The translations under genes were made by a program, and so were the position numbers. Source: Brevundimonas sp. UBA5936 (GTDB taxonomy: Bacteria > Pseudomonadota > Alphaproteobacteria > Caulobacterales > Caulobacteraceae). Taken from it: 64,000 bases of DNA. Of the stretch, positions 56,028 through 64,000 are shown piece by piece; the first letter of the stretch is position 1, and each line of letters begins with the position of its first letter. The notes under the pieces were generated by a model. The model saw only the letters and a list, made by a program, of their open reading frames with translations. It had not been told where the DNA came from and made no database searches. The stretch is taken from assembly GCA_002430835.1 (NCBI GenBank), contig DJDA01000115.1:1-64000 (forward strand), in the 5' to 3' direction.

Positions 56028-58693
56028 CGTCGCCGATTCTCTCTACGGATCAGACCCCGGCCGCCCCGCGCAAGCGTGGGCGGCTGAAGGTCTTTCTGGG
56101 CATGTCGCCAGGCGTCGGCAAGACCTATGAGATGCTGCGCGCCGCTCGGAGACGAAAGGCCGAGGGCGAGGACGTCGTCGTCGGCGTGGTCGAGACCCAC
56201 GGCCGCAAGGAGACGATGAGCCTGCTGCGCGGGCTGGAAGTCATGGCCCGCAGGCCCATCGCCTACCGCGAACGGACCCTGCTGGAGTTCGACATCGACG
56301 CGGCCATAGCGCGCCGGCCGGACCTGTTGCTGGTCGACGAATACGCCCACTCCAACGCGCCCGGTTCGCGCCATCCGAAGCGGTGGCAGGACGTGGAGGA
56401 GATTCTCGATGCCGGGATCGACGTCTGGACCACGCTGAACGTCCAGCATCTGGAGAGCCTGTCGGACGTGGTGCTGCGCATCACGGGCGTCCGCCAACGC
56501 GAGAGCGTGCCCGACAGCGCCCTGTCACGCGCCGACGACATCGAGGTGGTGGACATCACCCCGGAGGAGCTGCGCAAGCGTCTGGCCGAGGGCAAGGTCT
56601 ATGTGCCTGAGACGGCCCGGCTGGCCTCGGACAACTTCTTCAAGGTCGAGAACCTGACGGCCCTGCGCGAACTGGCGCTGCGCCGCGCGGCCCAGACGGT
56701 GGACGATCAGCTGACCGCCCGTCTGCGCGAACAGGGCGCGGCCGGGCCGTGGGCGGCGGGCGAGCGCATCCTGGTCCTGGTGGCGGGCGACGCCATGGCC
56801 GGCCCCCTGGTTCGGGCGGGGCGGCGCTTGTCCGACATGATGATGGACGCGCCCTGGACCGTGGCTCATGTCGATCGGCCGTCTGGCGCGCGCCACGGCG
56901 TCGGCTCGGCGGGCAAGTTGTCCGATGCGCTGAAACTGGCCGAGCAACTGGGCGGGCGCACCGTAGTTCTCAGCGGCGACGATGTGGTGCGCGCCATCAT
57001 GGACCACGCTCACAACAACCATGTCACCCAGATCGTCCTGGCCAAGGGACGCGACAGCCGCCTGTCGGAGTGGCTGGGCCGGTCTCTGGCCGCCGAACTG
57101 CTGCGTCAGGCGCGGGGCGTGGCCGTTCACGTCGTCACCGACGAGGTCGAGCCGGAACCGAAAGCGCCGAAAGACGTACGCTTGAACCTGGCCGGAGGGT
57201 GGCGCGGCTACGCCGTCGGCGTCGCCTGCGTCATTGCGGCGACGGGACTGGCCCTCTTGCTGGACCGGACCTTCGAGCGTGTGGACCTGGGCGTCATCTA
57301 TCTGACGGCGGTTCTGGCGGCGGGCGCTCTCTATGGACTGCGGCCCGCTTTGGCGGCGGCGACCGTCGCCTTCCTGACCTACAACTTCCTGTTCTTGCAG
57401 CCGAAGTTCAGTTTCGCCATCGGGTCGCCGACGGACGTGCTGACCCTGATCGTCTTCTGGGGCGTGGCCCTGACGACTGGCGCGTTGGCGGGGCGGGTGC
57501 GAGAGCAGGCTAGGGCGGCTCAACGCCGCGCCTCGGCGGTGTCCGCCCTTCTGGCCGCCAGTCAGCGTCTGACCGGGATCGGTGATCGGAACGAGGCTGC
57601 GCGCATCTTGGCCGAACAAACGGCCGCCGCCGCAGGGACCGGGGCGGTCGTCCTGCTGCCCGTTGACGGCGAACTGATCCTGACTGCCGGAGCGCCCGGC
57701 AAGCCCGAACTGGACGCCGAAGCCATGGCCGCCGCGCGCTGGGCCTGGGAAAAAGGCGAACCCGCCGGCCACGGCACCGGCACCCTGCCTCAGGCGCGCT
57801 GGACCTTCCGGCTTCTGCAAGGCGTGCGCGACCGGGCGGGCGTGGCTGGGATCGAGGCCGCCGCCCTGTCGCCGGGTTCTGACGAAGAGAAGCTGGCCCT
57901 GGCCCTGCTGGATCAGGGCGCGGTGGCGGTCGAGCGCGCCGACTTGGCCGGCCAGGCGGTCGAGACCGAGACCCTGCGCCGTACCGACCGTTTCCGAGGC
58001 GCGCTGATGAACTCGGTCAGCCATGACTTGCGGACGCCGCTATCCACCGTGCTGGGCGCCTCGACCACTTTGATCGACCTCGGCGACAAGCTGACGCCCG
58101 CCGTACGCGCCGATCTGTTGTTGTCGATCCGCGAGGAGGCCGAGCGTCTCAGCCGCTATGTCGGCGACCTGCTGGACATGACCCGGCTGGAAGGCGGGGG
58201 CCTGAACATCCGCGCCGACTGGGTCGATGTGCGCGACGTGCTGAACGCGGCGGGCAAGCGGGTGGCGCGGCGTCTGGGGCAGCGTAGGATGACCCGCGAC
58301 TTCCCGGCCCAGCTCAGTCTGGTCATGGTCGATCAGGGGTTGCTGGAACAGGCGCTCGTGAACATCCTGGAAAACGCCATCGCCTACAGCCCCGACGGCT
58401 CGACGGTCGAACTTGCCGCCTATGAAGACCGGGGGGCCGTGGTCATCTCCATTGAGGACGAAGGCAAGGGCATCCCGACCGCCGAGCTGGAACGGGTGTT
58501 CGACAAGTTCCGCCGCATGGAGGAGCCGTCAGACCGCACAAAGGGCGCGGGTTTGGGGCTGGCCATCGCCAAGGGCTTCGTCGAGGCCATGAACGGCCGC
58601 ATCGCCGCCGCCAGCCCCATCCAGGACGGAAAAGGCACCCGTATCTTGATCAGCCTGCCCAAGGCCGTCGTCACTCACCCGAGCCTGCTTTAG
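56024..58693 (+). CDS. kdpD: KdpD, potassium-sensing histidine kinase
   Basis: 889 residues. Domains in order: KdpD N-terminal ATPase (Walker A GMSPGVGKT, 26-34; DEYAHSN), a universal-stress-like domain (about 245-370), four short membrane helices (about 400-500), a GAF domain (about 520-640), HisKA with His667 in SVSHDLRTPLSTV and the HATPase domain (NILENAIAYSPDG, GKGIP, GAGLGLAIAKGF). It senses low K+ or turgor and phosphorylates KdpE. It overlaps kdpC (ATGA). Confidence 0.97.
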   Translation: MTSPILSTDQTPAAPRKRGRLKVFLGMSPGVGKTYEMLRAARRRKAEGEDVVVGVVETHGRKETMSLLRGLEVMARRPIAYRERTLLEFDIDAAIARRPDLLLVDEYAHSNAPGSRHPKRWQDVEEILDAGIDVWTTLNVQHLESLSDVVLRITGVRQRESVPDSALSRADDIEVVDITPEELRKRLAEGKVYVPETARLASDNFFKVENLTALRELALRRAAQTVDDQLTARLREQGAAGPWAAGERILVLVAGDAMAGPLVRAGRRLSDMMMDAPWTVAHVDRPSGARHGVGSAGKLSDALKLAEQLGGRTVVLSGDDVVRAIMDHAHNNHVTQIVLAKGRDSRLSEWLGRSLAAELLRQARGVAVHVVTDEVEPEPKAPKDVRLNLAGGWRGYAVGVACVIAATGLALLLDRTFERVDLGVIYLTAVLAAGALYGLRPALAAATVAFLTYNFLFLQPKFSFAIGSPTDVLTLIVFWGVALTTGALAGRVREQARAAQRRASAVSALLAASQRLTGIGDRNEAARILAEQTAAAAGTGAVVLLPVDGELILTAGAPGKPELDAEAMAAARWAWEKGEPAGHGTGTLPQARWTFRLLQGVRDRAGVAGIEAAALSPGSDEEKLALALLDQGAVAVERADLAGQAVETETLRRTDRFRGALMNSVSHDLRTPLSTVLGASTTLIDLGDKLTPAVRADLLLSIREEAERLSRYVGDLLDMTRLEGGGLNIRADWVDVRDVLNAAGKRVARRLGQRRMTRDFPAQLSLVMVDQGLLEQALVNILENAIAYSPDGSTVELAAYEDRGAVVISIEDEGKGIPTAELERVFDKFRRMEEPSDRTKGAGLGLAIAKGFVEAMNGRIAAASPIQDGKGTRILISLPKAVVTHPSLL

Positions 58694-58703
58694 AGTTCGC
58701 CGC

Positions 58704-59390
58704 ATGGCCGCCGTTCGTCCTCAGATTCTCGTCATCGACGACGAGTCCCAGATCCACCGCTTCCTGTCCCCAGCGCTGGACGCTGCCGGCTATGAGCCGC
58801 GCCGCGCCGACAGCGGGCAGGAGGGCTTGCGCGGCATCGCCCTGTGGAGCCCCGACGCCGTGGTGCTGGATCTCGGCCTGCCCGACATGGACGGCAAGGA
58901 CGTGCTGGCCCGCGCGCGAGAGTTCTACGCCGGTCCCATCATCATCCTGTCGGCGCGGGACAAGGAGGCCGAAAAGATCGCGGCGCTTGATGTGGGCGCC
59001 AATGATTATGTCGAAAAACCCTTTGGCGTCGGCGAGCTACTGGCCCGACTGCGGGCCAATCTGCGTCAGACGCCGCGCGCCGAAACGGCCGGACCTTTGA
59101 TCACAGGCGAGGTCAAGATCGACATGGAGCGACGCCTGATCACCCGCGCGGATAACCCAGTGCGACTGACGCCCAAGGAGTATGATGTCCTGGCGCACCT
59201 GACCCGAAACGTCGGCAAGGTGACTGGCCATCGCGACCTGCTGACCGCCGTCTGGGGCAAGGCCCATGCCGATGACACCCAGTATCTGCGCGTCGTCATC
59301 GGCCAACTGCGCCAGAAACTAGAGGTTGATCCCGCGCAACCGCGCTTGATCCTGACGGAGCCAGGCGTGGGGTACCGCTTGGCGGACTAA
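58704..59390 (+). CDS. kdpE: KdpE, response regulator of the kdp operon
   Basis: 228 residues: receiver domain with acidic pocket IDDE (Asp12, Asp13), phospho-acceptor Asp56 in VVLDLGLPD and Lys in YVEKPFG, followed by an OmpR-type winged helix (LTPKEYDVLAHLTRNVGKV, YLRVVIGQLRQKLE). It activates kdp transcription when phosphorylated by KdpD. Ten bases separate it from kdpD, so sensing and transport genes form one transcript. It converges with the copper ATPase gene. Confidence 0.96.
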   Translation: MAAVRPQILVIDDESQIHRFLSPALDAAGYEPRRADSGQEGLRGIALWSPDAVVLDLGLPDMDGKDVLARAREFYAGPIIILSARDKEAEKIAALDVGANDYVEKPFGVGELLARLRANLRQTPRAETAGPLITGEVKIDMERRLITRADNPVRLTPKEYDVLAHLTRNVGKVTGHRDLLTAVWGKAHADDTQYLRVVIGQLRQKLEVDPAQPRLILTEPGVGYRLAD

Positions 59391-59416
59391 CCCACGCCTG
59401 TGGCGGTATATGGCCC

Positions 59417-61798
59417 CTACAGCTTCACTCGGTTCAGGCGCAGGGCGTTAGCGATGACGCTGACGGAGGACAGGGCCATCGCCGCCGCCGCGATCATCGG
59501 CGAGAGCAATATGCCGAAGAAGGGGTAGAGCAGGCCCGCCGCCACCGGCACGCCTGCGGCGTTGTAGATGAAGGCGAAGAACAGGTTCTGGCGGATATTG
59601 GCCATGGTGGCGTGGCTGAGTTCGCGAGCGCGGACGATGCCGTTCAGGTCGCCTTTCAGCAGGGTCACGCCTGCGCTTTCCATCGCCACGTCGGCGCCGG
59701 GCCCCATGGCGATTCCTACGTCGGCTGTGGCCAGGGCAGGGGCGTCGTTGACGCCGTCGCCAGCCATGGCGACGACTCGGCCCTGCTGTCTCAACCGCGC
59801 CACGACCTCGGCCTTCTGATCGGGCAGGACGTCCGCTTCGACAGCGTCGATGCCCAGTTGGCGCGCGACCGCCTCGGCCGTCGTGCGGTTGTCGCCCGTC
59901 AGCATCACGACCTTGAGGCCGTGGGCGCGCAAGGCGGCCAGGGCCTCGGCCGTGGTTGGCTTGATCGGATCGGCGATGGCGAACACGCCCGCCACGCGGC
60001 TGTCTACCCCCATGAAGATGGCGGTGGCGCCATCGGCGCGCAGGGCGTCGGCCTGGGCCGCCATCGGGTCGGCGTCCACTCCGGCCTCGGCCAGGAACCG
60101 GGCGTTGCCCAGGGTGATGCGCTGGCCCTCGATCGTACCGAGCGCCCCCTTGCCTGTAGGGGAGTCGAAGTCGCTGACTGCAGGAATATCGAGATCGCGT
60201 TCGGTCGCCGCCTCGACGATGGCCAGAGCCAGGGGATGTTCTGACGCCCGCTCGACCCCGGCGGCGATGCGCAGCAGTTCATTCTGATCGAAACCGTCGG
60301 CGGCCACGATACGGGTTACGGCGGGCTTGCCTTCGGTCAGGGTGCCGGTTTTGTCGACAACCAGGGTGTCGACCTTCTCTATGCGCTCAAGCGCCTCGGC
60401 GTTCTTGATCAGCACGCCCAGGCCGGCGCCGCGGCCGACGCCGACCATGATCGACATGGGCGTCGCCAGGCCTAGGGCGCAGGGGCAGGCGATGATCAGA
60501 ACGGCGACCGCCGCGACCAGGCCGTGCGCCAGACGCGGCTCAGGCCCCCAGACGCCCCAGGCGATGAAGGCGATGACGGCCACCAACAGCACGGCCGGGA
60601 CAAACCAGCCTGCGACCTGGTCAGCCATGCGCTGGATCGGCGCGCGCGAGCGCTGAGCGTCGGCGACCATCTGGACGATGCGCGCCAGCATGGTGTCGCG
60701 CCCGATCTTTTCGGTGCGGATGATCAGGGCGCCGCTCTGGTTGATCGTGCCGCCTATGACCTTGTCGTCGACCGACTTGGTGACGGGCATGGATTCCCCG
60801 GTCACCATGGATTCATCCAGGGCCGAGCGGCCTTCCTCGACCACGCCGTCGACCGGCACCTTTTCGCCGGGGCGGACGCGCAATCGGTCACCGACGACGA
60901 TCAGGTCGAGCGCGACCTCGTCCTCGCCGCCGTCATCGGCGATGCGCCGGGCGGTCTTGGGGGCCAGGTTCAGCAGGGCCTTGATCGCGCCCGAGGTGCG
61001 TTCACGCGCCCGCAATTCCAGCACCTGCCCCAGCAGAACCAGGGTGGTGATGACGGCGGCGGCCTCGAAGTAGACCGCGACTGATCCGTCCGCCGCGCGG
61101 AAGGCGGCGGGGAAGAGGCCTGGCGCCAGGGCGGCGACCATGCTGTAGGCCCAGGCCACCCCCGTCCCCATGGCGATCAGGGTGAACATGTTGAGCTTGC
61201 GGGTCTTCAGCGAGGTCCAGCCGCGCTGGAAGAAGGGCCAGCCCGCCCACAGCACGACCGGCGTGGCCAAGACCATCTGAATCCAGATCGAGGTCCGCAT
61301 CGGCACAAGGTGATGCAGCGCCGGAATCAGATGCGCGCCCATCTCCAGAATGAAGACGGGCGTGGTCAGAGCCACCGCAACCCAAAAGCGCCGCGTCATG
61401 TCGATCAGTTCAGCGCTGGGAGCCGCGTCGGCGGTCGCGACTTCAGGCTCCAGAGCCATGCCGCAGATGGGGCAGGCGCCGGGGTGGTCCTGGCGGATCT
61501 CCGGGTGCATCGGGCAGGTCCAGATGGTCCCTGCAGGCGCCTCGACCTTCGACTGGGTCGCACGGTCCAGATAGCGTTCAGGTTCGGCGACGAACTTCGC
61601 CTTGCAGCCTGCGCTGCAGAAATGGTGTTCGCGCCCGGCATGGGTCGCATGATGCGCCGTTTCGTGCGGATCGACGCCCATGCCGCAGACGGGGTCGACG
61701 ACGCTGGATGGAGGAGGACTTTCGCCGCGTCCGTGAACGTGGCTGTGGTGATGGTCGTGGCCTTCGGCGGAATGTCCGCCGGGTTTCGTGTCCGCCAT
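59417..61798 (-). CDS. Copper-translocating P-type ATPase with YHS and HMBD domains
   Basis: 793 residues from ATG 61798. The N-terminus is His-rich, then a YHS domain ([10 protein letters not shown] ... [10 protein letters not shown], about 34-77) and a heavy-metal-binding domain ([22 protein letters not shown], in parts; about 92-118) replace the usual HMA domain. The ATPase core has TGES (333-336), CPC (438-440), DKTGTLTEG (Asp482), the EHPLA motif and [10 protein letters not shown]. This is the CopB/SilP-type domain set, which exports Cu+ or Ag+. It is the last gene of the copper locus. Confidence 0.93.
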   Translation of the reverse strand: MADTKPGGHSAEGHDHHHSHVHGRGESPPPSSVVDPVCGMGVDPHETAHHATHAGREHHFCSAGCKAKFVAEPERYLDRATQSKVEAPAGTIWTCPMHPEIRQDHPGACPICGMALEPEVATADAAPSAELIDMTRRFWVAVALTTPVFILEMGAHLIPALHHLVPMRTSIWIQMVLATPVVLWAGWPFFQRGWTSLKTRKLNMFTLIAMGTGVAWAYSMVAALAPGLFPAAFRAADGSVAVYFEAAAVITTLVLLGQVLELRARERTSGAIKALLNLAPKTARRIADDGGEDEVALDLIVVGDRLRVRPGEKVPVDGVVEEGRSALDESMVTGESMPVTKSVDDKVIGGTINQSGALIIRTEKIGRDTMLARIVQMVADAQRSRAPIQRMADQVAGWFVPAVLLVAVIAFIAWGVWGPEPRLAHGLVAAVAVLIIACPCALGLATPMSIMVGVGRGAGLGVLIKNAEALERIEKVDTLVVDKTGTLTEGKPAVTRIVAADGFDQNELLRIAAGVERASEHPLALAIVEAATERDLDIPAVSDFDSPTGKGALGTIEGQRITLGNARFLAEAGVDADPMAAQADALRADGATAIFMGVDSRVAGVFAIADPIKPTTAEALAALRAHGLKVVMLTGDNRTTAEAVARQLGIDAVEADVLPDQKAEVVARLRQQGRVVAMAGDGVNDAPALATADVGIAMGPGADVAMESAGVTLLKGDLNGIVRARELSHATMANIRQNLFFAFIYNAAGVPVAAGLLYPFFGILLSPMIAAAAMALSSVSVIANALRLNRVKL

Positions 61799-61853
61799 TC
61801 TTTCCTCCTCCATAGCGGCGATGCGCCGCCTGACCCGCCTGTGTCGTGGCCTC

Positions 61854-62240
61854 CTAGTGGACCATGAAGCGGGTGGAGCCGCTCATCCTGTGGCCGTCCG
61901 GCGCCTCGGCTGTCCAGGCCGCTGCATAGTTGCCCGGCGCCAGGCGCGGCAGGGGCGCGCTGACGGTTCGGGCGGCAGGGGCGGACGGCGCCGTGACCAC
62001 GATCGGCGCTCGCCCCTGGGCCGTCAGGGTGACGGTCTTGAGCGTCATCGGATGGGGAAAGGTCACGCTGAATCGTTCCGGCGAACCATGCGTCATGGCG
62101 CCGTCGGCCGGGTTGGTGACGATGCCTGACGTTTGCGCCTGCGATCCGCCATGTCCCGCATGACCCGCGTGCGGGTCTTGAGCGGCGGCCGCGCCGGCCA
62201 GCGAGGCCAACGCAGCGGTGAGAACCAGAGTCTTCAGCAT
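61854..62240 (-). CDS. copC: CopC-like periplasmic copper-binding protein
   Basis: 128 residues from ATG 62240 (GGAAG ribosome site; a TTG two codons earlier exists). Signal peptide [20 protein letters not shown]. The mature N-terminus is [11 protein letters not shown], a His-rich metal motif that also occurs in the CopB repeats. The C-terminal CopC fold shows [14 protein letters not shown] [20 protein letters not shown] (in parts: [21 protein letters not shown]) and [13 protein letters not shown]. It probably carries copper in the periplasm. It lies between copB and the P-type ATPase gene. Confidence 0.86.
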   Translation of the reverse strand: MLKTLVLTAALASLAGAAAAQDPHAGHAGHGGSQAQTSGIVTNPADGAMTHGSPERFSVTFPHPMTLKTVTLTAQGRAPIVVTAPSAPAARTVSAPLPRLAPGNYAAAWTAEAPDGHRMSGSTRFMVH

Positions 62241-62261
62241 GACCAATCTTCCTTTCAGATC

Positions 62262-63683
62262 TTAGAACCAGGCCTTGATGCCGACCACGAAGCGCGTGTC
62301 TTCGGGATCCTGGCCTCTGGCCTTGGCGTAGTCGGCGGTGTCGCCCAGCGAACGGGTCCACTCGACGCCGACGTAGGGGGCGAACTCCTTGCGGATTTCA
62401 TAGCGCAGGCGCAGGCCCGCCGTGACCGAAGTCAGGCCCGAGCCGATCTCGAGCTCCGGGATGTCGCTGGCCGACAGGGCCACTTCGATCGCCGGTTGCA
62501 GGATCCACTTCTGGGTGATGCGCTGATCGTATTCGGCCTCGGCGCGGGCGGTCAGGTCGCCCTCGGTCGAGAGGAAGGCGGCGGCGCTCATCTCGAACCA
62601 GTAGGGAGCCACGCCCTGAACGCCGACGGTCAGGTGGGTGGTGTCGTCGCCGTCCGGACGGAAGTCCTGGCGCACGCCCGCCTGCACGTCCCAGAAGGGC
62701 GCGATGGCGCGGCTGTAGAGGGCCTGAACCTCGGCCTCGTGCAGCTTGCCGTCGATCTCGCCTTCGCCCTCGGTCTTCCACCAGAAGCGGTTGATATCGC
62801 CGCCGGTCCAGCCCTGGGCGCCCCAGCTGTAGCCGTCAGCGCCGTCGCCGAAGCTGGCTTCGATGGAGTCGATCAGCACGGCCGTCGAGCGGATGTCGCC
62901 GTTCTCGACCAAAAGTTGCTTGCGCGAAGCGGCCATGACGGCCGGGTCGAACAGCAGGTCGGCGGCGTGGGCCGGAGCCGAACGAGCGGCGGCCGGGGGC
63001 GGGGTCTCGACCATGCGGCCGCCGACGGCGTCCACGCTAGTCGGGATGTTCGGCCCGCCGCGCGCGGCGCTCATGTCATGACCGGCATGGGGATCGGTCT
63101 GGGCGGCGCCATGACCGGCATGGCCGCTCATGTCGTGACCCGCGTGCGGGTCGGCCGGGGTCGCCTGGGCCGGAGCCATGTTGTGGCCGGCATGGGGATC
63201 AGCCGGAGCGGCGCCGTGCCCGGCGTGACCGCTCATGTCATGACCGGCGTGCGGGTCGGCAGGGGCCGCCTGCGCTGGAGCCATGGCGTGACCCGCATGG
63301 GGATCGGCCGCAGGAGCGTCGTGGCCGGCATGGCCGCTCATATCGTGACCCGCGTGGGGATCCGCCGGGGTCGCCTGGGCCGGAGCCATGTTGTGGCCGG
63401 CATGGGGATCCGTCGGAGCCGCGCCGTGCCCGGCGTGACCGCTCATGTCATGACCGGCGTGCGGATCAGCCGGAGCGCCGGAGGCGGCGGCTCCATGCAT
63501 GGGGCAGGACTTGCCGTCGCGCATCATGGGGCAGTCGTGTGCGGGCTTGGCGGCCGGGGGTGTCGCCTGGGCAGACGCTGCGGGAGCGTGACCCGCATGA
63601 CCGGCGTGGCTCTGGGCCAGGGCGGGGCCGCCCGCAGCCAGCATCAGGGGCGCGAGCGCCAGGGAGAAGGAAAGGGACTTCAC
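62262..63683 (-). CDS. copB: CopB, outer-membrane copper resistance protein with His/Met repeats
   Basis: 473 residues. A signal peptide (PLMLAAGGPALAQ) is followed by a 185-residue His/Met-rich region of four tandem units of 35 residues, each containing DPHAGHDMSGHAGH, and an extra CPMMRDGKSCPMHG segment. The C-terminal PF05275 barrel begins near DLLFDPAVMAASRKQLL and ends in KAWF, a typical outer-membrane Phe. CopB/PcoB binds or exports excess copper at the outer membrane. It overlaps the multicopper oxidase stop (ATGA). Confidence 0.95.
   Translation of the reverse strand: MKSLSFSLALAPLMLAAGGPALAQSHAGHAGHAPAASAQATPPAAKPAHDCPMMRDGKSCPMHGAAASGAPADPHAGHDMSGHAGHGAAPTDPHAGHNMAPAQATPADPHAGHDMSGHAGHDAPAADPHAGHAMAPAQAAPADPHAGHDMSGHAGHGAAPADPHAGHNMAPAQATPADPHAGHDMSGHAGHGAAQTDPHAGHDMSAARGGPNIPTSVDAVGGRMVETPPPAAARSAPAHAADLLFDPAVMAASRKQLLVENGDIRSTAVLIDSIEASFGDGADGYSWGAQGWTGGDINRFWWKTEGEGEIDGKLHEAEVQALYSRAIAPFWDVQAGVRQDFRPDGDDTTHLTVGVQGVAPYWFEMSAAAFLSTEGDLTARAEAEYDQRITQKWILQPAIEVALSASDIPELEIGSGLTSVTAGLRLRYEIRKEFAPYVGVEWTRSLGDTADYAKARGQDPEDTRFVVGIKAWF
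63051..63470 (-). repeat. Four 105-bp tandem repeats inside copB
   Basis: Four consecutive 35-codon units (residues 72-211 of CopB) share ADPHAGHDMSGHAGH followed by a variable Ala/Pro/Gln spacer and a second DPHAGH. Units 1 and 3 are nearly identical, unit 2 differs mainly in the spacer, unit 4 is modified at its end. The near-identical DNA suggests recent duplication. Confidence 0.9.
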
Positions 63684-64000
63684 GAGGCGGCTCCAGCCAG
63701 CGGGCGAACAGTGACGACGTTGAACATGCCCGCGTGCATGTGCATCAGAAGGTGGCAGTGGAAGGCCCAGTCGCCGGGCGCGTCCGCGGTCAGGTCGAAG
63801 GTGACCTTGCCGCCGGGGGCGACATTGACCGTGTGCTTCAGCGGCTGGTTGCCGTCATGACCGTTGACCAGCTCGAAGAAGTGGCCATGCAGGTGGATGG
63901 GGTGGGCCATCATGGTGTCGTTGACCAGGGTCACACGCACGCGCTCGTTCAGCTCGAAGCGGATCGGCTCGACCACTTCCGAGAATTTGCGGCCGTCGAA
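63680..64000 (-). CDS. copA: CopA-type multicopper oxidase (C-terminal part, cut by window end)
   Basis: Only the last 106 codons are visible; the frame is open through base 64000. Two copper-binding motifs of the C-terminal cupredoxin domain can be read: HPIHLHGHFFELVNG and HCHLLMHMHAGM, supplying ligands of the type 1 and trinuclear copper sites, and the PADAPG-like DAPGDWAFHCH. This is the PcoA/CopA periplasmic oxidase that converts Cu+ to Cu2+. Its stop overlaps the copB start (ATGA), so copA leads the operon copA-copB-copC. Confidence 0.93.
   Translation of the reverse strand, partial: FDGRKFSEVVEPIRFELNERVRVTLVNDTMMAHPIHLHGHFFELVNGHDGNQPLKHTVNVAPGGKVTFDLTADAPGDWAFHCHLLMHMHAGMFNVVTVRPLAGAAS

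Noticed and set aside
59362..59400. Perfect 10-bp inverted repeat at the end of kdpE
   Set aside because: Loop of 19 bases and no T tract; half of it lies in coding sequence, so not called a terminator.
63051..63470. Regular repeats resembling a CRISPR array
   Set aside because: They are in-frame 35-codon protein repeats of copB without unique spacers; no cas genes.

Overview
The window is high-GC DNA from an alphaproteobacterium of the Caulobacterales, most likely Brevundimonas or a close relative. The evidence is a set of lineage markers: PopZ, a PopA-type degenerate GGDEF regulator, an alphaproteobacterial SspB, a circularly permuted two-piece tmRNA, and PF09694 and TonB-dependent outer-membrane proteins. 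It is chromosomal, but its left end is the terminus of an integrated conjugative element. The genus is inferred from gene content only.

Layout. 1-5.9 kb: end of an integrative conjugative element with trbL(partial)-trbF-trbG-trbI, DUF2274, DUF736, a small unknown gene and a large serine recombinase whose stop codon lies inside tRNA-Asn, the probable attachment site. 6-25.5 kb: core genes, namely an SpoU-type RNA methylase, tRNA-Cys, a degenerate Pcm-like protein, tolC, popZ, recG, sdhE, mfd, a membrane-bound spermidine-synthase-like protein, cinA, a tusA-like gene, yihY, popA, a glutathione transferase, yccF, fumC and a rusA-like nuclease. 25.5-34.2 kb: lipoprotein, sspB, ssrA, miaA, mrp, usp, ybjQ, folA, aqpZ, a MazG-like gene, thyA, DUF924, tRNA-Pro and tRNA-Gln.

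34.4-50.5 kb is an accessory catabolic region. It holds a Tat-exported amidohydrolase, then a leftward operon of 5-oxoprolinase, the two 5-oxoproline transporter subunits (DUF969, DUF979) and DUF2891. Divergent from this operon is a TonB-dependent receptor, followed by a TetR regulator. A second leftward operon follows (MaoC hydratase, acyl-CoA ligase, MFS transporter), with a divergent atypical SDR and a SnoaL-like protein. Two near-identical 18-bp inverted repeats, one upstream of the receptor and one upstream of maoC, suggest that one regulator, probably the local TetR, controls both transcription units. The region then looks like one uptake and CoA-activation system for an unknown carboxylic acid.

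50.6-59.4 kb is a complete high-affinity potassium operon (small membrane ORF, kdpF, kdpA, kdpB, an outer-membrane porin, kdpC, kdpD, kdpE) with the porin placed between kdpB and kdpC. 59.4-64 kb is a copper-resistance locus on the minus strand: multicopper oxidase (cut by the window end), CopB with a His/Met repeat array, CopC and a YHS/HMBD-type copper P-type ATPase.
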